Shown one piece after another: positions 59,236 through 64,000 of a DNA stretch of 64,000 nt (positions are counted from its first letter, which is position 1; each line of letters starts with the position of its first letter). Source of the DNA: Papaver somniferum. Taxonomy: Eukaryota > Streptophyta > Magnoliopsida > Ranunculales > Papaveraceae. A program made the translations under genes and the position numbers. Below the pieces are notes generated by a model. That model was not told where the DNA came from, ran no database searches, and saw nothing but the letters and a program-made list of their open reading frames with translations. Location of the stretch: NCBI RefSeq assembly GCF_003573695.1, contig NC_039359.1, positions 117,187,849 to 117,251,848 on the forward strand. Direction: 5' to 3'.

Positions 59236-60043
59236 GAAGGCTATTATTGGGACGTCACACTCCAATAGAGGGGTTTCACTTGGATTCTTAATGTCTAAAA
59301 AAGTGGTTATGGGATACCCTAACACATATACAAAATGTCTAGATTATCCTTTAACTAGAAGTGATTTTACGTCCAGGTTCGGATTAATTCCAACCGTAGA
59401 ATTTTATTTGCATGTAATTTTACGTCCAGGTTTGGATTAGTTCCAACCGTACAAGCTCATTTTACGTCCAGATTTCTTTTAATTTTAACCGTACAATCCG
59501 ATTTTACGTCCAGTTTTCTTTTAATTCCAACCGTAGAAGTGATTTTACGTCCAGGTTTGGATTAATTCCAACCGTAGAATTTTATTTGCATGTAGTTTTA
59601 CGTTCAAGTTTGAATTAGTTCCAACCGTAGAATCTCATTTTACGTCCAGGTTCCTTTTAATTCCAACAGTAGAATCTGATTTTATGTCCAGTTTTCTTTT
59701 AATTCCAACCGTAGAAGTATTTTACGTCCAGATTTGGAATATTTCCAACCGTAGAAGTGATTTTACGTCTAGATTTGGATTATTTCCAGCCGTAGAAGTT
59801 TATTTTACGGGCAATTTTTCTTCCCACAAAAACTTTGTCCCAGAATTCACCAAGTATACAACAAAATTCATTAATTTAATTTTTATTTAATTAAATTAAA
59901 TTAAAATTAACTAAATAATGGTTGTTTAGTCATTACAAAATTATTTGAGATAAGGGGTTTTTGATATTACTTATGGGTGACCCGTTTTTGTCCTATTAGG
60001 TGACGCCTCTCTAATGGAATGTGACGTCCCAATAATAGCCTTC
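59236..60043. mobile_element. MITE-like element, GAAGGCTATTATTGGGACGT family, copy B
   Basis: Ends GAAGGCTATTATTGGGACGT / GTCCCAATAATAGCCTTC are inverted repeats matching copy A at 38636-39750. Subterminal blocks are also shared: GATAAGGGGTTTTTGATATT, GGTGACC, and AAAGTGGTTATGGGATA. Compared with copy A it lies in the opposite orientation and is shorter. The expected 8 bp duplication is worn (TTTTCTAA against TTTTTAAT). The interior is a regular array of TTACGTCCAGG and CCAACCGTAGAA. Confidence 0.85.
59360..59810. repeat. TTACGTCCAGG..CCAACCGTAG array inside copy B
   Basis: About ten units of ATTTTACGTCCAGGTTTGGA plus ATTCCAACCGTAGAA recur at 35-60 bp spacing (starts near 59365, 59418, 59460, 59501, 59544, 59607, 59638, 59680, 59719 and 59760). 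Confidence 0.85.
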
Positions 60044-60102
60044 TTTTTAATGGAAAAGGTGGCTTATACTAATTAAGCAATGCAGGGCAATAGATTTATT
60101 AT

Positions 60103-61961
60103 TGTTATAGGGCTTATGCCCATGGACATGCGATCCATTAGATGAATAGGTCTTCCCTTTCATGTATATAAGAGAACATTATATGTATGTAATGGATTGA
60201 AGCCTCTTTATCAATTCCAAGTTCTTCTCCTTCTCTATCTCTTATTTTCCCTATTATTTCCACTACAAAACGTTATCAGCACGAGCTCTACCCTGCGGCA
60301 ATGGATTTTGATTTCTTTTCTTTTGGGTTGCTATCAAATACACAGCGTTGGAATCAAATAAGATAAGTTGGATTCCTTTTTGATTTCAGCATATACATTG
60401 GGTATATTAAATCAGTGGCGAAAATTAATTTGATCAGAAATTAGGGATTACTTTGATTAAGTATTTACAATCAGGAATCATTTTTGATTATTATTTTTAT
60501 TTTCATAGGTATGTACTAATCAAAATAATTAGGTTAGAGTTACTTTGATTATTTTTAGTACTGCATATGTAGGTACTAATCAGGGATTGCTTTGATTTAA
60601 TTTAGGATTGCTTTGATTTAATTTAATCGTTTGTATGTATTTTGGTAATCTGCTCGCGGATCTGGAGAATCTCTGAAAAGAGGAAGAACAGAAAATTTGT
60701 TCGCCTTCCATAGAAGTCTGTTCGCATGTCCGTCCCCGTTCCAGCAGCTGTCCTAAAGAATCCCCCCTGAGTTGGTCCGACCCGGATCCTGTCCCTGAGT
60801 TGGTCCGACCCGGATCCTGTCCCTGAGTTGGTCCGATCCGGTTCCTGTTGTTGTTCCCATTTCTCATGAATTGTGTCCTGTTCCGACTTTGGTTTCGGGA
60901 CGTGCGCGAACAGAACTGTCCCGGTTTCGTGTATATACAGAGGGAACCAAATTTTGAGGTATGTAACTATAACGCGAGTTTTTATATGCCAGGCTTATTT
61001 ACTTGTTAGGCTTATTTAATTGTTTTTAGAATATGTCTAGTTTTGTATATTTTTGTCTTAAAATAAGTCAACAACATATAAACGGTCAATTTAAATTATT
61101 TTTATTGATCCCAATCATTAAGAATTTTGGTCTTAATGTTATTTGCTCTCTTGAATATGATATTAGCTATAGTTGAATGATGTCTTTTGTTCAGTTGGTT
61201 GTACCAACTCGATTATAATGTATTCATTTGAGGTTTAAAAGTACTTGAGAACCATCGTTGCATCCATGATATTTTCTCCCTAAATTTGAATGTTCTGTGG
61301 GATGTAATCCACTTGCTCGACTGTTAGTTTCAAAAGATACGTTGAAAATAAAATTACATGTATTCTATTTTTTGTGGAAGAACTCACACAAAGTGATATG
61401 AGTCAGAAAATTTTCATTTCTCTACTTCATCCATCATACTAACGAACCAGTATATGTTGAAGTATGACAGCAGGTTAACTATCGTTAGTAATATATTCAA
61501 CCTAAAGTAAGTGGTTGACATGTGTAGTGAGGCTTTCTTGGCCCGTTGAGATAAAGAAATTTCTCGAAAATTGAAAATGTAGTAACAAGGGTTGGACGTA
61601 ATGACTCATATAAAGCATGAGAAAGGGGACACATATATCATGGGATGAAGTTAAAAATGTAATTTTAGCTTCCATCATAAATGCAAGAGTTGGAAATGTA
61701 CCTAGTTATAGGTGTTGGTATATACAATGTAATGTGTGTAACATAGTAGCAACCGATTTTCACATCAACTTTAATGGCAACAAGAACTTTGTTGGGCCAA
61801 TTGACTATCTTATTCAATTGAACAAAGACGTCACAAAACCTCTATGTGTACCGAGAGATAATCACACTTTGTTAAATTCCAAAGAAACCCATGCAAATGG
61901 ATATCATGTGGAACCTGACTGTGATGATAATGTAATTGATTGCATCTTTTATAGTCACTAA
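60103..61961 (+). mobile_element. Copia-type LTR retrotransposon relic
   Basis: A short LTR-like segment (about 60103-60267, TGTTATAGGGC...CCACTACA) is followed by ACGTTATCAGCACGAGCTC, a tRNA-Met-type primer site of plant Copia elements. Gag is not recognisable. Near 61830-61950 the translation HTLLNSKETHANGYHVEPD matches the gag-pre-integrase stretch of Copia polyproteins. Everything downstream (integrase, RT) is missing because another LTR element starts at 62092. Confidence 0.5.
60766..60850. repeat. 28 bp tandem repeat x3
   Basis: Units of CCTGAGTTGGTCCGACCCGG plus ATCCTGTC begin at about 60766, 60794 and 60822. They lie in the non-coding interior of the Copia relic. Confidence 0.85.
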
Positions 61962-62091
61962 TGTATTTGGAAGGAAACATACTTTAGAGAGACTAATGAG
62001 TCAATTTAGTGAAATGTAAATCACTATAGTATTAATTTGGATTATTGAATCCATATTGACTCCGACGATGAAATGTTGGAAGTTGACTCAT

Positions 62092-62511
62092 TGATATGGG
62101 ACATATATTAAGGATCCACGTACATTCCAAGATATGGCTAATATCTTATATATTTATTAATTTTAGTATTTTAATTATTAGGATAATTACATTCTTATTT
62201 AGATTTATCTTGTTTTATGAGAATAATATATTCTCCTAGGTTAGTTTGGTAACATTTGGATTTCCAGATTTAGATGTTTGAGGCTATAAATAGCCTATTT
62301 CCATATCTTCGTAATTTAGTTTGGATTAGCTCGTTTAATGAAAATACCATTTGGTTAAAAACATATTCTCTTTGAGAGATTGATCATCATTGATCGTTTA
62401 TCGTTACTTTGCTCCTGGATTGGAGTTGTTTCATCGTTATTGAGTCATGTTTACCGGAGTGGATTCTCCGCGTGTCTATTGTTTTCAAATCGTTTCCGAT
62501 GTGCCGTATCA
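62092..62511 (+). repeat. 5' LTR of deletion-derivative element
   Basis: 420 bp, TG...CA. It contains a TATAAATAG box (62285-62293) shared with the right copy, a plausible transcription-start signal for the element. Confidence 0.8.
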
Positions 62512-62999
62512 GGTGCTATCAGAGCAGGCTTTTCCTGTGATGTTCATCTGTGGGTTCTCAATCTAGAAGAACCGGAGTCCCGTGACATCTAGATTTTTAT
62601 CAAAAAAAAAAAAATTGTGCATTGATCGTCAAGATTGAAACTTCTGTTTGGGTACGTATATTATTCTTCATCTATTGTCATCTACGAAAACCTTTGTTTT
62701 TGTTTGATTACTTGGAGAAAAAGTTGAAGAAAGAGTTCTGTTCGGTAGATACCAAAGGTTGTGGGTTTCACTTTTATTACTCGTTCTTACAAACTAAGCC
62801 CATGAACTATTTTACTCTACTGTTCCTAATTTGCAAAGCCCATTTAAATTTAATGGCATATTGTTCCATCAAGGGATAGTTTTCAAACCTTCCAATCAGT
62901 ACGTAGCCGGCAAAGTTTATTTATTTGCAAGATGCAGATTCAAACCTATACTTTTCGTGGGCGATACATACTAGAAAGCGAACTTTGGGATTTTGTTAT

Positions 63000-63310
63000 C
63001 GATGGTAGTTGTGAACAAATCTGGTGTCCATAAAAATGGTTGAATCTTTGGGGTTAGAGATGGATTGGTATCCTGTCCCGGATCAGATTAAATGGCTCAA
63101 CAACAAAGATAGCGTAACTACTTGTTTGGGGTTTGCAAAATTCCTATAGAAATCGGTAAGTGTTTTCTGACACAATATTTTTGAAGTAGTTGATATTGAC
63201 GCATGTGATGTTGTGTTGGGTGCTCCGTGGTGTTTGAAGTTCGAGCAACTTGTTGTGATAACATTTGTGAATTCGTATGGGATACAACCAAAATCAAGCT
63301 AATGCCGGGT
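63000..63310 (+). pseudogene. Ty3-type protease remnant
   Basis: Across frame shifts the translation reads ESLGLEMDWYPVPDQIKWLN, then DIDACDVVLGAPWCLKFEQL. This matches the end of the Ty3 protease domain (KLGL..HP.PY.+.W.., D+..CDVVLG.PW). The catalytic D-S/T-G region upstream is worn (VVNKSG/IDGSCEQ) and no RT follows. The polyprotein is lost apart from this shred. Confidence 0.5.
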
Positions 63311-63720
63311 AAACGGCCCATGAAAGATGCAAAGGATGAAAATATGTCATAAAAAGTCGACGAAGAGGGCTTGCCGGATCAGTTAACTAAAGAGAAGGGG
63401 GCTACTATCACCAAAGCTTCATATGAAGGTTCATTGGCTATGTTGTGTACACCAACTTTGATGGGATGTCGACAAGACAAAGCTTGGAAGCTTTCGTGGA
63501 AATTTTTGTATTGTAATGGTGGGAACAAGCGACATTGGATAATGAGATCTTGTATGCATAAAATGAAGATCGTGAGGCTGGAGTTATTTTCTGAATGGTT
63601 AGTGATTCTGATGCATAACTCAAGGTCAAGTTGTATTACTAGTGGCAGTTCCAAATTTATTTCCTCGATTTGTCATTTTGTTTGTAAACTCGAGGCGAGT
63701 TTTGTCGCAGTATGGGAGCC

Positions 63721-64000
63721 TGATATGGGACATATATTGAGGATCCACGTACATTCCAAGATATGGCTAATATCTTATATATTTATTAATTTTAGTATTT
63801 TAATTATAAGGATAATTACATTCTTATTTAGATTTATCTTGTTTTATGAGAATAATATATTCTCCTAGGTTAGTTTGGTAACATTTGGATTTTCAGATTT
63901 AGATGTTTGAGGCTATAAATAGCCTATTTCCTTATCTTTGTAATTTAGCTTAGATTAGCTCGTTTAATGAAAATACCATTTGGTTAAAACCTATTCTCTT
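63721..64000 (+). repeat. 3' LTR of deletion-derivative element (truncated by window end)
   Basis: It starts TGATATGGGACATATATTGA and follows 62092 onward with a handful of differences. The last ~140 bp are outside the window. Confidence 0.85.

Larger units (their letters stand above)
62092..64000 (+). mobile_element. deletion-derivative LTR retrotransposon, cut by window end
   Basis: The left LTR (62092-62511, TGATATGGGACATA...GCCGTATCA) and the right LTR (63721 to beyond 64000) are nearly identical over the visible part. The primer site GGTGCTATCAGAGCAGG (62512-62528) follows the left LTR and fixes plus orientation. The interior is only about 1.2 kb and holds no complete gene: just a decayed Ty3-type protease stretch near 63000-63310. 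The element appears to be a short internally deleted derivative. The right target duplication lies outside the window (left flank CTCAT). Confidence 0.8.

Noticed and set aside
63371..63868. 165-codon plus-strand frame near the window end
   Set aside because: It runs across the boundary into the 3' LTR and shows no domain; it is interior and LTR sequence of the deletion-derivative element.

Overview
This 64 kb window is from a plant nuclear genome. The evidence is spliced genes with GT-AG introns, plant-only families (DUF247, the At4g26485-type DUF2431 methyltransferases), Tat-type LTR retrotransposons with a second RNase H, a Kaonashi-type Mutator element that carries a Ulp1 protease, and AT-rich intergenic DNA. 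A eudicot is likely. A poppy-like (Ranunculales) source is only an impression from the LTR ends. Most of the window is transposable-element DNA, and few host genes are visible.

1-11.2 kb: a possible two-exon microprotein gene (332-711), a hAT-like end (~1.09-1.26 kb), tandem repeats, a LINE relic whose middle is present almost three times in tandem with a 1257 bp period (2.38-6.09 kb), a worn LTR (~6.1 kb onward), and a 2.8 kb solo LTR with perfect 5 bp target-site duplications (TSDs; 8181-11008).

11.2-38.3 kb: a nest four elements deep. A small MULE-like element with ~33 bp terminal inverted repeats (TIRs; 11188-38319) was split by (a) a 16.6 kb minus-strand LTR element with no recognisable coding (11722-28293), which itself holds a 9.1 kb minus-strand Tat-type Ty3 element (16583-25665), and (b) a 9.2 kb Kaonashi-type MULE (28956-38169). 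The MULE carries an eight-exon Ulp1-protease gene (+) and a two-exon transposase gene (-), both slightly damaged. The inner Ty3 element carries protease, RT, RNase H, a second RNase H and integrase in broken frames. It also carries a decayed, intron-containing gene on the opposite strand.

38.5-50.4 kb: a minus-strand retroposon with a 20 bp TSD that was itself hit by a 1.1 kb MITE-like element. Next is a DUF247 pseudogene split by a 4.6 kb Mutator-like element (9 bp TSD TATAAAAAT). The inserted element carries exon-like fragments of host genes, including a TPR exon and the last exon of an FQR1/WrbA quinone reductase, so it is a Pack-MULE candidate.

50.4-64 kb: a Stowaway-like MITE, a MITE-like element with TTCGGCT motif arrays, the one well-preserved host gene (DUF2431/BMT5-like, 55719-58930, minus), another MITE of the 38.6 kb family, a Copia relic, and a deletion-derivative LTR element that runs off the end.

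The most unusual signal is architectural. Several MULE/MITE-type elements have their own short motif (TTACGGTTGG, TTACGTCCAGG, TTCGGCT or GGTTTCATCA) scattered many times, in both orientations, through their non-coding parts. The autonomous-type Kaonashi MULE shows the same design in its introns and spacers.
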